From the NCBI GenBank assembly GCA_945874895.1, contig CAMCIC010000013.1, positions 20,699-84,698 on the forward strand: a stretch of DNA of 64,000 nucleotides, in the 5' to 3' direction. Positions 53,265 through 62,273 of this stretch are shown piece by piece. The translations under genes and the position numbers were made by a program. The notes beneath the pieces are model-generated. The model saw only the letters and a list, made by a program, of their open reading frames with translations, was not told the origin of the DNA and did no database searches. The stretch comes from Akkermansia muciniphila. Lineage in GTDB: Bacteria > Verrucomicrobiota > Verrucomicrobiia > Verrucomicrobiales > Akkermansiaceae. Within the stretch, counting starts at the first letter, position 1; each line of letters starts with the position of its first letter.

Positions 53265-55634
53265 ATGAAACCATTGTTCCCCGGCCGATTTCACCGCAGC
53301 ATGCTCCCTGTGCGTCAGACCACCCTATTTCTCTCTGCGCTGCTGTGCTGCGCACCCATGCTGATACAAGGCCAGGGAATGGATTACGAAGGGAAAAAAA
53401 TCACTCAGGTGGAGATCCGATACCGCGGCAAACCCACTGTGGACGAGGCCGCACTGCGCAATACCATGAGCACTCGCGCTGGGCAGAACTACAGCATCGA
53501 TCGTCTGGACGCCGATATCAAAAGCCTCTATGAATCTGGCAAAGTTGATGATGTTCGCTGGTTGGCCGAGCCGCTCGGCGATGGTGTCAAACTGATTGCC
53601 GAGGTCAGCACGCGTCCCGAACTTGACTCCGTAGGCTTCGCAGGAAACACGGTGTTTAGCGACAAGAAACTCGTCAAAGAATCAAAACTCGCTGCTGGCG
53701 GAGCCTTGAGTGACGAGCAAATCCTCACCGCGCGACGCAACATCGAAGCCTACTACCAAGGCTACGGTTACCCCGATGTTTCGGTGACCCACCGCATGCA
53801 ACCTGCTGAAGGCGGCGGTGCCTCGCTGATTTTCCTCATTGAGGAAGGCATCAAAAACGAAGTGCGCAACATCAAGTTCGAAGGCAACGCCAACATCACC
53901 GCCAAGGATCTGGAAAAGGTGATGAAGACCAAGGAAAAGGGCATCCTGTCACCGATCACCAAATCTGGTCGTATCCAAGGCAACCAACTGGATGAGGATC
54001 TGGAGGAAATTCTCGATTATTATCGAAATAAAGGATTTTTACGCGTTTCTAGCACTGGCATCCAGCGCGTCCCCACAGGTGATGGCAAACTGGACATAGT
54101 GATCCCCATCAATGAGGGCATTCGATACAAGATCGCGGGTGTAGGCTTCGGCAAAATGACCGTTTTTACTCCGGAAGAATTGTATCCTGCACTGACCTTG
54201 GTGGGCGGCGATGCCTATTCGGCAAAAAAAATGCGAGCCGACATAGAAATGATCCGCAGCTACTACGGCTCACGCGGCTACGCTGATGCCACCGTGGTTC
54301 CAGACATCGATAACGCTTCCGGCGATACCGTGCAAATCACCTACCGCATCACCGAGGGCTCCCGTTTCCGTGTGGGACGGGTCAGCATCGGTGGCAATAC
54401 CAAATCGCGTGACAAGGTGATTCGCCGCGAGGTCCCACTGAAGCCGGGTGACTGGTTCAACTCCGTTGATGTGGAAAAAACCCGCACCCGTCTGCGCAAC
54501 TTGAATTACTTCAACGATACCCAAGTGACTGCAGTTCCCGGAGGTGGTGGCTACCGCGACCTGAACATTCTCGTGGATGAGAAAAAAACCGGCACTCTGA
54601 GCTTTGGTGTGGGCTTTAGTGCGATCGACAGCTTGGTCGGTTACATCACCATGGAGCAAACCAACTTTGACCTGCTCAACCCCTGGCACTTCACTGGTGG
54701 CGGTCAGCGTTTCACCGCCAACATCCGTGCCGGTGCGCAGCGCCGCGATTTGACGGTTTCCTTGGTAGAGCCATGGTTCCTTGACAAACAATTGGCTCTC
54801 GGCGGCGAGCTGTTCTATCGCAACTCGCTGTTCTTCAGCGATTATTTCAATCAATCCAACGCTGGGGCAGCGGTCTTTCTGCGCAAACCACTCGGTGAAA
54901 ACGCATACGTGCGCGCTGAGTATCGATTGGAAACCATCGGCATCGATCCCGATAACGATGGAATCCCCAATACCGCGGATGACTATTTTGCGGGCCTCGA
55001 CGGTGACTACGTGCGTAGTTCCGTGGGTCTCAATTACGTTTTTGACAATCGCGATAGCAACCAAACCCCGCGCCAAGGACATAAGATCGATGCCGGTATC
55101 AATTACGCGGGCCTGGGTGGTGACGTGAATACCATCACCTTCAGCACAACAGCGCAGAAATACTGGAACCTGAAATGGGATACGATTCTCTCCCTCAATG
55201 GTGAAATCGGCATGGTGGACAGCCTTGAGGACAATGGTGTCTCCAAAGATTCAAAAAATCCTGTGCCCATCTTCGACCGCCAGTTCCTCGGTGGTGCCCG
55301 CACCCTGCGCGGCTACGAGTTCCGCGATGTGGGTCCTCGCGACGAGGATTCGCAGGAGACCAAAGGCGGCAACAGCATGGCCTGGGCTACGATCGAATAT
55401 ACCGTGCCTCTCTTTGAGCAAGTCCGCGGCGCGATGTTCTACGATGCTGGTTTTGTCAATTCTGATTCTTGGGACGTTAGTCCATCGGATCTGTATACCG
55501 ATGCCGGTCTGGGCGTTCGCCTGAATCTGCCCTTCGGACCACTGGCCTTTGACTATGCCTTCCCCTTGCAGTCTCCCGATCCCATTGCCGACAAAGGAGG
55601 TCAGTTCCAGTTCTACCTCGATTACCGCTTCTGA
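53265..55634 (+). CDS. bamA: Outer-membrane assembly factor BamA (Omp85)
   Basis: The core of the BAM machine that inserts beta-barrel proteins. A signal peptide of about 37 residues ends near IQGQG. Several POTRA domains follow up to about residue 410, each with a VxxIxFxGNxx-type strand (for example VRNIKFEGNANITAKDLEKV, then RVGRVSIGGNTKSRDKVIRRE). The C-terminal barrel has the Omp85 lid-lock motif RTLRGYEFRD near 675 (V/I-R-G-Y/F) and a terminal aromatic residue in LDYRF. Length of about 790 is normal. An in-frame ATG at 53304 is an alternative start. No skp/lpxD genes follow, as they often do. Confidence 0.93.
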   Translation: MKPLFPGRFHRSMLPVRQTTLFLSALLCCAPMLIQGQGMDYEGKKITQVEIRYRGKPTVDEAALRNTMSTRAGQNYSIDRLDADIKSLYESGKVDDVRWLAEPLGDGVKLIAEVSTRPELDSVGFAGNTVFSDKKLVKESKLAAGGALSDEQILTARRNIEAYYQGYGYPDVSVTHRMQPAEGGGASLIFLIEEGIKNEVRNIKFEGNANITAKDLEKVMKTKEKGILSPITKSGRIQGNQLDEDLEEILDYYRNKGFLRVSSTGIQRVPTGDGKLDIVIPINEGIRYKIAGVGFGKMTVFTPEELYPALTLVGGDAYSAKKMRADIEMIRSYYGSRGYADATVVPDIDNASGDTVQITYRITEGSRFRVGRVSIGGNTKSRDKVIRREVPLKPGDWFNSVDVEKTRTRLRNLNYFNDTQVTAVPGGGGYRDLNILVDEKKTGTLSFGVGFSAIDSLVGYITMEQTNFDLLNPWHFTGGGQRFTANIRAGAQRRDLTVSLVEPWFLDKQLALGGELFYRNSLFFSDYFNQSNAGAAVFLRKPLGENAYVRAEYRLETIGIDPDNDGIPNTADDYFAGLDGDYVRSSVGLNYVFDNRDSNQTPRQGHKIDAGINYAGLGGDVNTITFSTTAQKYWNLKWDTILSLNGEIGMVDSLEDNGVSKDSKNPVPIFDRQFLGGARTLRGYEFRDVGPRDEDSQETKGGNSMAWATIEYTVPLFEQVRGAMFYDAGFVNSDSWDVSPSDLYTDAGLGVRLNLPFGPLAFDYAFPLQSPDPIADKGGQFQFYLDYRF

Positions 55635-55648
55635 TCGTATCGCCGCTC

Positions 55649-56236
55649 ATGGAGGATGTCTCGATCATCACCTGTCGCGGCGAGGAAATCCTTTCCTACC
55701 TCGATGACGCAGCCCGCCTGCGCATCGAGGTTTTTCGTGATTACCCCTATCTCTATGATGGCACAGAAGACTATGAGCGCACCTATCTCGCGCATTACGC
55801 GCAGAGCCAAGAGAGCCTGTTTGTCTGCGCGCTCTCTGAGAGAAGAGTGGTTGGCATTTCTACGGCTCTACCTCTGAAAGAGGCGGATGAAAGTTTCCAA
55901 GAACCTTTTTTGGCTGCTGGGGAACCGATCGCGGAGATCTACTACTTGGGGGAATCCGTGCTTTTGCCCGCCTTTCGAGGGCGCGGAATCGGACATGCCT
56001 TTTTCGATCATCGCGAACAGCAGGCGCGGGAATCGGGCTATCGATCCGCTACGTTTTGCTCTGTCATTCGAGAAAACAATCATCCTTCTCGTCCGGCAAA
56101 TGATCATAACCACGCGTCTTTTTGGAACCATCGTGGATATCGCCCCAATGGACTCATCGCTCACCTGTCATGGAAACAAACGGACGTGAGTGCCGAGGTG
56201 GAAAATCGGCTCGAATTCTGGCACAGACACCTGTGA
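55649..56236 (+). CDS. GNAT-family N-acetyltransferase
   Basis: A 195-residue acetyltransferase of the GNAT fold. The acetyl-CoA-binding motif is LPAFRGRGIGHAFFDHRE near 106-123, with the R-G-x-G-x-G-type loop. Preceding strands (FVCALSERRVVGISTALPL) and the C-terminal FWNHRGYRPNG are typical. Acceptor unknown: may be a protein, amine or aminoglycoside-like compound. It lies 14 bases after bamA and may be read through from it. Confidence 0.83.
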   Translation: MEDVSIITCRGEEILSYLDDAARLRIEVFRDYPYLYDGTEDYERTYLAHYAQSQESLFVCALSERRVVGISTALPLKEADESFQEPFLAAGEPIAEIYYLGESVLLPAFRGRGIGHAFFDHREQQARESGYRSATFCSVIRENNHPSRPANDHNHASFWNHRGYRPNGLIAHLSWKQTDVSAEVENRLEFWHRHL

Positions 56237-56509
56237 TCAGAGCTTGTCCAGGTCATTCCCGCTCATCGGTTCCTCCTGCCAGGGCAGAGCATCCAGAAGC
56301 GACCGATAGAGCGGCTCATCGAAGGGGCGTTTTTGCTCCAGCATCTCATCGAGCTCCTGACCCAGACAATCGGCAATTTCCTCACGCGCTTGTTCATCCG
56401 CGAGACCCAAGCCTCTGAGTCGATCGTAGGTGGCTTTGACGTAAGGCGTGGCACTCGAGCGCAGCTGTTCATCCACCGCGAGCAACAATCCTTGGAGAAT
56501 TTCGGACAT
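56237..56509 (-). CDS. Hypothetical small acidic helical protein
   Basis: A 90-residue protein, mainly helical and acidic, with no recognised domain that I can defend. The central part ATYDRLRGLGLADEQAREEI is followed by CLGQELDEMLEQKRPFDEPL, a helix-turn-helix-like pattern with an R-P-F-D-E turn that recurs in uncharacterised helical families. The ATG at 56509 is preferred; an upstream TTG would overlap the neighbouring gene. It lies 28 bases after 56538-57038 and is probably co-transcribed. Confidence 0.6.
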   Translation of the reverse strand: MSEILQGLLLAVDEQLRSSATPYVKATYDRLRGLGLADEQAREEIADCLGQELDEMLEQKRPFDEPLYRSLLDALPWQEEPMSGNDLDKL

Positions 56510-56537
56510 ACTGGGGGACGAAGACTCCTGGCAAAAC

Positions 56538-57038
56538 TCAGGCGAGAGCCAATTGCGGGTTGCTTGCAAGACGCTCGCTCAAATTATCCCAGCCACCTTC
56601 CTGTTGCAGGTTGAAGACGTGAAGATACAGCGAAACGATCTTGGAATCGGTATCCTGCAAAAGTTTGGCGATGCCCGCATCGAGTCGCTCGTCATCCAAA
56701 GCCTTGGGCAGATCGCCATGAATGGAACCTTTGCCGTCGTGAAGGATTCCCAAAGCATCACAGAAAGTGCCCAGCATGGATTGGTGTCCGGCCATGAACC
56801 AAGCCTGGAGCAAGTGCTCGCCCAAGGTATCAGACGCCCGCAGTTGCAAGGTTTGGACGATCCACTTGTATTGATCCGCCATGGATTTTTTCCCGATGAA
56901 TAACGGCCGCAGTTTACGGGCATTCGCCAGCGTGGCGACGCAGTGTTTGTAAACGTTTTTATCGTTCGATCGGAACCAGTCCAGCATTTGGGTGACAATG
57001 GCGGGATCGACGGCTTTGTACAGTTCGTGCGGCTTCAT
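56538..57038 (-). CDS. Hypothetical conserved-looking helical protein
   Basis: A 166-residue helical protein I do not recognise. It opens MKPHELYKAVDPAIV, and contains KNVYKHCVATLANARKLRP, then DALGILHDGKGSIHGDLP near 100. There is no signal peptide or membrane helix, so it is cytoplasmic. Codon use looks like the neighbours, so it is likely a real gene. The chosen ATG at 57038 excludes an upstream extension without support. Function not assigned. Confidence 0.65.
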   Translation of the reverse strand: MKPHELYKAVDPAIVTQMLDWFRSNDKNVYKHCVATLANARKLRPLFIGKKSMADQYKWIVQTLQLRASDTLGEHLLQAWFMAGHQSMLGTFCDALGILHDGKGSIHGDLPKALDDERLDAGIAKLLQDTDSKIVSLYLHVFNLQQEGGWDNLSERLASNPQLALA

Positions 57039-57189
57039 AGAGTAGGATGCGTGCGTTGTTTTTGTCAAAATCTCAGGATTATGCAAGCGACAAGATGACG
57101 TAAGTTCGGGGGGAAGGCGAAAGGCAAGCCAATCCCTGATTCCTCGATTTTCCCTTTGCAGGGTCAGTGATCCATCGTAGAATCGAAGC

Positions 57190-58176
57190 ATGACGGAATG
57201 GCACTATCACACACTCTCGGGTAGCAACGGCACCACCTCCGAGGAAAATTTGGCAGAATTGGTTAAGAACGGAACGCTCAAGGCGGAAACGTTTGTCTGG
57301 AAGGCCGGCATGGCCGAGTGGAAGCCCGCCGCAGTGGCCTTGCCACAATGGTTCACCGTATCCTCGTCACCACCACCGCCGCCATTGCCCGAGGCGAGCG
57401 GAAAGCGCTCTCACGACATCGACTTCACCATCCTAGGGGAAAGCATGCAGATGGTCGAAATCGAACTCGATCCCCAAGAAACCGTGATCGCGGAAGCCGG
57501 ATCGATGAATTACATGGAAGACGGCATTGCTTTCGAAACCAAGATGGGGGACGGATCGAATCCCGACACGGGGTTCATGGGCAAACTGATGCAAGTGGGC
57601 AAACGGGCCCTCACGGGTGAGTCGCTATTCATGACTCATTTCACGAACCGGAGTGTCGGCAAAAAAACCGTGGCTTTTGCATCGCCCTATCCCGGCACCA
57701 TCATTCCGATCGATTTGGCGCAGATCGGCGGCGAACTGCTTTGCCAACGCGATTCCTTTCTTTGCGCGGCGATGGGCACCCAAGTGGGCATGGCCTTCAA
57801 CCAAAAATTGGGCGTCGGATTGTTCGGCGGCGAGGGGTTCATTCTGCAACGTCTCAATGGCGATGGCATGGCCTTCATCCATGCGGGAGGCATGGTGATC
57901 CGCAAGGAATTGAAAGGGGAAAAGCTGATGGTCGATACCGGTTGTCTCGTAGGTTTCACCAAAACCATTCAATACGACATCCAGCGCGCAGGAAATTTGA
58001 AATCGATGATTCTCGGTGGCGAAGGCTTGTTCCTAGCCACACTGCAGGGTCATGGCACCGTATGGCTGCAAAGCCTGCCCTTCGGTCGCATGGCGGCGCG
58101 CATCATCGGCGCGGGCGGCGGACGGCAAGAACAAGGTGGCGTGGTCGGTGGTCTGGGTAGCCTTTTCTCCGAATAA
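57190..58176 (+). CDS. GYF_2 domain fused to AIM24/TIGR00266 protein
   Basis: A 328-residue cytoplasmic protein. Residues 4-55 form a GYF_2 domain ([21 protein letters not shown], then [20 protein letters not shown]). A Pro-rich linker follows ([11 protein letters not shown]). Residues 75-305 are an AIM24 domain, a stacked beta-prism fold, with the conserved EAGSMNYME and [22 protein letters not shown]. The function of AIM24 proteins in bacteria is unknown; the yeast homologue affects mitochondrial inner-membrane organisation. Flanked by oppositely oriented genes. Confidence 0.87.
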   Translation: MTEWHYHTLSGSNGTTSEENLAELVKNGTLKAETFVWKAGMAEWKPAAVALPQWFTVSSSPPPPPLPEASGKRSHDIDFTILGESMQMVEIELDPQETVIAEAGSMNYMEDGIAFETKMGDGSNPDTGFMGKLMQVGKRALTGESLFMTHFTNRSVGKKTVAFASPYPGTIIPIDLAQIGGELLCQRDSFLCAAMGTQVGMAFNQKLGVGLFGGEGFILQRLNGDGMAFIHAGGMVIRKELKGEKLMVDTGCLVGFTKTIQYDIQRAGNLKSMILGGEGLFLATLQGHGTVWLQSLPFGRMAARIIGAGGGRQEQGGVVGGLGSLFSE

Positions 58177-58188
58177 TCCCATTCGTTT

Positions 58189-58422
58189 CTAACCGTTTTC
58201 TCGAACATACCAGGCCTCGATTTTTTCCCGCGCCCATGGGGTTTTACGGAGAAAAGTCAGGCTAGACTTGACGCTAGGATTGTAGAGAAAGCAACGAACG
58301 GGGATTTTTGAGCCCATGGTCTCCCAACCGTGAGTGCTCACCAGCGTCTCCACGATGTGCTGGAGAGTGACGCCATGCAGGGGATCGCGAGGATGCGATC
58401 GATCTTTCGGTACATCGCTCAT
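58189..58422 (-). CDS. VF530 (DUF2132) family DNA-binding-like protein
   Basis: A 77-residue protein of the VF530 family, a small helical fold thought to bind DNA. The core is DPLHGVTLQHIVETLV and IPVRCFLYNPSVKSSL, then RKTPWAREKIEAWY, all close to the family pattern. The start at MSDVPKDR lies 4 bases after the glnD stop, so the two form one transcript. No specific role is known. Confidence 0.85.
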   Translation of the reverse strand: MSDVPKDRSHPRDPLHGVTLQHIVETLVSTHGWETMGSKIPVRCFLYNPSVKSSLTFLRKTPWAREKIEAWYVRENG

Positions 58423-58426
58423 GCCA

Positions 58427-61168
58427 TCATTCCTCGCGCAAAAGCAGCGCATCAAGGTCTTGTTTCAGTTTCTGCAAAATCGAAGCATCTTGGATCTTCG
58501 CCCCGCCTGGATGGGTGATATAGAGGGTGTCGACCGCGGCGCCCTTTTCCGTGCAAATCCGTGCATGCACCGTATCCAGTCCATGCGAATTGATCGCTTG
58601 AAAAAGATCGTGAAGCAGTCCGATGCGATCAAGCGCTTGAATTTCAATCGTAGTACAGGCGGGATGCAGGTCGTTGCTGATGTAACTGCGAACGGGAAAG
58701 GCGATGCCGCCATCGGTTCGCGCCGCGAGGAAGTTTTTCCTGCGCTTCAGATATTGCGAGGGTTGGTATTCCTCATCATCGAAAATCGCATCAAAGGTAT
58801 CCGTGAATCGCTTGCGAACTACCGTATCAGAAATCGGCTCGAAGTTGATGTTGCAGACGCGGAAAATGTCTACCACGATGCCATCCGTGCGAGTGTGGAA
58901 ATCCGCAGAGAGAATGTTGATCTGCTGGGACGCGAGAGCACAGCAGATCTTTTCTAACAAGTTTGGCCGGTTGCGTGTGGCGAGAACCAGCTCGGAATAG
59001 CCCTTGTCGCTATGATCGATCCACTTGATGCAATAGGGCAGATCGCGCGACTCCTCACGGCCCACGAAATGACGCACCGTGCGCACCTGCGTCACAATTT
59101 GCGATGCCTCACGGAAGCTGAAGGCCGATTCCGGCATGCGATCGAAATGCTCTTTCACCCACGGATGATAGTCGTCCCTCATCAGCCCCAGCACTGCTGT
59201 GCGCAATTCGCGCTTTTGCTCCTCGATCGATGCCGTGTAGCCATCTCGACCCTGATCGAGAAATTGGATCGTCAAAGCATGCAGCTGACGCATCAGCGAT
59301 TCTTTCCATCCGTTCCAAGCATCAGGTGCCGTTCCGTTGGAATCCGCATAGGTGAAAAGCAAGAGAGCATCGAGGTTCTCCTTCGTTTTGATCACGGCGG
59401 CGAACTCCGCAATCACGTTCGGGTCCTCGATGTTCTTGGTCGTGGCGGTGCGCCAAAAGGTCAGATGATTGTCGACAAGAAACATCAGCAACGCGCGGCG
59501 CGCTCCAGAAATTTGCAAGCGTTTGCATACGCGATTCGCCAGCATGGTGGAGCCGTCGATGTGTTCGCGCACATCCTCCGCTCTGCCGGTATCGTGCATG
59601 ATCACCGCAAGATACAACGCATATGGATCCGTGATGTCGAGAAGAAGCCGGCGGTATAAAGAGTTCTGCGGAACTTCGTCTGCCAGCAAAGCATCGAGCT
59701 GATCCACACAGCGCAGCGTATGCTCATCCGCCGTGTAGCGATGAAAAAACTCGTGCTGCACCAGGCAATCCATGGCATCAAACTCAGGCAGATATCGGCC
59801 GAGAAAACGCACGCGATGCATGAGTCGTAAAATACGACCCACGTCACCTTTGCGTTCGAGAATGGCTTGAAAGGTATCTCGATTCGCTTTCGCATAGCGG
59901 AAATTCTTGTCGACCAGATCGAGGTGTTCCTTGATCTGTTTGCGCATCGGTGGCGACAATTTCAAATTGCGCAACTGGCAATGTTGAAACACCCGCATCA
60001 GGCGGTTCGGATCGCTTACGAATACATCCGCTGACAGCGCATAAATGCGACCGTCCCGGGCCGTGAAGCCATCGAACTCCTCGCGATTGCTTTTGCGGAA
60101 ACTGAGGAACGATCGCAGCCCCGAGTGGGCGGCCTGCATTTTTTCGATCTGATAGATTTCCATCAGCGAGGTCGTGTGTTGCCAGAGATGCCGCGTGTGA
60201 GTGTAGTAATCGCGCATAAACACCTCGGTGCGGCGTAAAATGCTTTTTTGTGGATAATCGAATGTGGTGGCGACGATGCCCTGCAGACGCAAGGTGAGGA
60301 TATCGTTGGCTTTGCCTGTCTCGTAGTGCAATTCATTGCGCACTCGGTGCAGGAAGTCATAGGCAGCATTGATTTCTTGATAGGCGGGCGAGCTGAGTTT
60401 TTTTTCGCGAACGAGAGCCTTGAGATCGGTGATTCCATGCATCACGTGAGAGACCCAAAGGATGTTGTGATAATCGCGCAAACCACCGCAGGACTCCTTG
60501 ACGTTGGGTTCTTGGAGAAACGGCGTGTTGGAATATCTGGCGTGACGGTTCCGCTGGTCTTCGCGACGAAGTTCGAGAAAATCCGACTGTTTTTTTTGCA
60601 CGCATTCCTTCTCGAAGCGTTTGCGGTATTCCAAATAGAGTGCCTCATGTCCTGCGATGCGTCGCGTATCGAGCATGGCGGTCTTGTTCTGTTGATCGGA
60701 ACGCGCCTCGGCGATGCATTCCTTGATCGAACGCACAGAATGCCCGATCTTGAGCCCCATGTCCCACAGCAGATAGAGGATTTTTTCGATGATCTGTTTT
60801 GAGGCGGCGGGAATCGCATCGGAGGCGCGAGGCAAAAGAAATAGCAGATCGATGTCGGAGCAAGGATTGAGCAAACCACGACCAAAACCACCGATGGCGA
60901 CAAGAGTAAAGGAGGGCGGATTTTTTTCGCTATCTGCCATGGCCCAGTGATAGGCGGAATGGAGAATGGCATCGAACAGCAGTGCGCGCGCACCAGCGAT
61001 TTCTAGCCCACCGGCGCCTGCGCGATGCCGTTGGCGAATGCCCTGCTCTTCCGTTTTCAAAAACCCTTTGAAAGCCGAGATGGATTCTGCCGGTGAGATC
61101 TGACCCTGCATGACAGGAGCCAGCCACTGATCCGCGCGTTCTTGAAAGGGATTGTTTGTATCGCTCAT
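58427..61168 (-). CDS. glnD: [Protein-PII] uridylyltransferase / uridylyl-removing enzyme
   Basis: The bifunctional glutamine sensor that adds UMP to or removes it from Tyr51 of P-II. Of 913 residues, the nucleotidyltransferase domain has GGFGRGLLNPCSDIDLLF from 93 (Asp105 and Asp107 bind metal). An HD domain for UMP removal lies near 520 (VIMHDTGRAEDVREH). Two C-terminal ACT domains bind glutamine: LATRNRPNLLEKICCAL near 725 and IEIQALDRIGLLHDLFQ near 840. Length and order are normal. It is third in a minus-strand operon. Its target glnB is at 13.2 kb. Confidence 0.94.
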   Translation of the reverse strand: MSDTNNPFQERADQWLAPVMQGQISPAESISAFKGFLKTEEQGIRQRHRAGAGGLEIAGARALLFDAILHSAYHWAMADSEKNPPSFTLVAIGGFGRGLLNPCSDIDLLFLLPRASDAIPAASKQIIEKILYLLWDMGLKIGHSVRSIKECIAEARSDQQNKTAMLDTRRIAGHEALYLEYRKRFEKECVQKKQSDFLELRREDQRNRHARYSNTPFLQEPNVKESCGGLRDYHNILWVSHVMHGITDLKALVREKKLSSPAYQEINAAYDFLHRVRNELHYETGKANDILTLRLQGIVATTFDYPQKSILRRTEVFMRDYYTHTRHLWQHTTSLMEIYQIEKMQAAHSGLRSFLSFRKSNREEFDGFTARDGRIYALSADVFVSDPNRLMRVFQHCQLRNLKLSPPMRKQIKEHLDLVDKNFRYAKANRDTFQAILERKGDVGRILRLMHRVRFLGRYLPEFDAMDCLVQHEFFHRYTADEHTLRCVDQLDALLADEVPQNSLYRRLLLDITDPYALYLAVIMHDTGRAEDVREHIDGSTMLANRVCKRLQISGARRALLMFLVDNHLTFWRTATTKNIEDPNVIAEFAAVIKTKENLDALLLFTYADSNGTAPDAWNGWKESLMRQLHALTIQFLDQGRDGYTASIEEQKRELRTAVLGLMRDDYHPWVKEHFDRMPESAFSFREASQIVTQVRTVRHFVGREESRDLPYCIKWIDHSDKGYSELVLATRNRPNLLEKICCALASQQINILSADFHTRTDGIVVDIFRVCNINFEPISDTVVRKRFTDTFDAIFDDEEYQPSQYLKRRKNFLAARTDGGIAFPVRSYISNDLHPACTTIEIQALDRIGLLHDLFQAINSHGLDTVHARICTEKGAAVDTLYITHPGGAKIQDASILQKLKQDLDALLLREE

Positions 61169-61180
61169 GAAAAAAAGTTG

Positions 61181-62188
61181 TTAGATTCCGATGGCTGATT
61201 TCACCGCCTCGCGTTTCAATCGCAGTTCACGCCATTCGTTGACCATGCGGCTGGGTTCGATCACGCCGCAGCCGGCAGGTAGCAATACTTCATGACCTGA
61301 CCACCATATCCCGCGGATGGCCACAACCGCTCGGAACTGCTTTTCATACCATAATCCGAACGGGGCACCGAACTCTGGCGGGCAGCCAAGAGACTGCCGC
61401 CAATCCAGCAAGAGTTCCATCGTTTCCCTGGTGCGGGGCAGGGGGCCCAGCGCGGGGGTAGGATGCAATTTGCGCAACAAAGCATCGATGCTAATGGACT
61501 GTTCCAGATCGACGTGAATCAAAGTCTGAAAATGAACGATGGGCCCTAAATCGAGAATCGTGCGCTCCTCGCGGATTAACGCGCCCAAATCCGCAAGTTT
61601 TGCCATCAAGCTCTGCGCCACAAATTCGTGCTCGCGGATTTCCTTTTCATCCACCGCAAGGATTTCTCGTTCCTCCGTCCGCGCTGTTCCGGCGAGAGCC
61701 ATGGTGTGCAGCCGCTCGCCCCGTAGCTCGAATAACAATTCGGGTGTGGCACCAGCGAAGCCTTTTTCTCCATCGATCCATGCATAGGCTATCTTAGGCG
61801 CTGGAACGCGCGCGAAAGCCAGTGCCAATGCCCGCAGATCTCCCTCCCGCAGTTTCCCGTGCTCCACAGTCACCGGCACCGTTTTTTCAAAAACGCCGCG
61901 TCGTATCGCTAGGGAAATTTCCTGAAACACTTGGGCGAAAGATGCCGCATCGGGTAACTGCCAGTCGATGACAGGCATGGCTTGCTCGGGCAAGGTCGCG
62001 GCATCGACAATTTCCCATCGCGCTGGGATCAACCAAGGCTCTGCCGCACTGAGACCGAAGTCATTTCTGTAAAAGGCGACTCCCTCTTCGGGACATCGAG
62101 CGCTCCGAGCGAATGGGCCGTATCCGATCAATCGTCGTTCGCCAGGTAGGCCGAACAAGGCCATGGATGGAGTCGCAGCAGTCACCAC
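61181..62188 (-). CDS. Chorismate-binding enzyme, likely isochorismate synthase
   Basis: A 335-residue member of the chorismate-utilising family (MenF, EntC, TrpE, PabB). Motifs in order: GATPELLFELRGERLHTMAL near 160, the EHEFVAQSL block, HPTPALGPLPR near 255 and GCGVIEPSRMVNEWRELRLK near 300, with the metal-binding Glu. The short length and lack of an N-terminal TrpE domain favour isochorismate synthase, the first step to menaquinone or a siderophore. No other men genes are here. Start GTG at 62188, with ATG at 62164 as an alternative. It precedes glnD by 12 bases. Confidence 0.84.
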   Translation of the reverse strand: MVTAATPSMALFGLPGERRLIGYGPFARSARCPEEGVAFYRNDFGLSAAEPWLIPARWEIVDAATLPEQAMPVIDWQLPDAASFAQVFQEISLAIRRGVFEKTVPVTVEHGKLREGDLRALALAFARVPAPKIAYAWIDGEKGFAGATPELLFELRGERLHTMALAGTARTEEREILAVDEKEIREHEFVAQSLMAKLADLGALIREERTILDLGPIVHFQTLIHVDLEQSISIDALLRKLHPTPALGPLPRTRETMELLLDWRQSLGCPPEFGAPFGLWYEKQFRAVVAIRGIWWSGHEVLLPAGCGVIEPSRMVNEWRELRLKREAVKSAIGI

Positions 62189-62273
62189 GCCTAGCTCATC
62201 ACATTCGCAGGGAACGTCCAGTGTTTTTCAAGCAACTTGGGGGAAACGTGCGTTCTCATGTGCTCATGCATCG

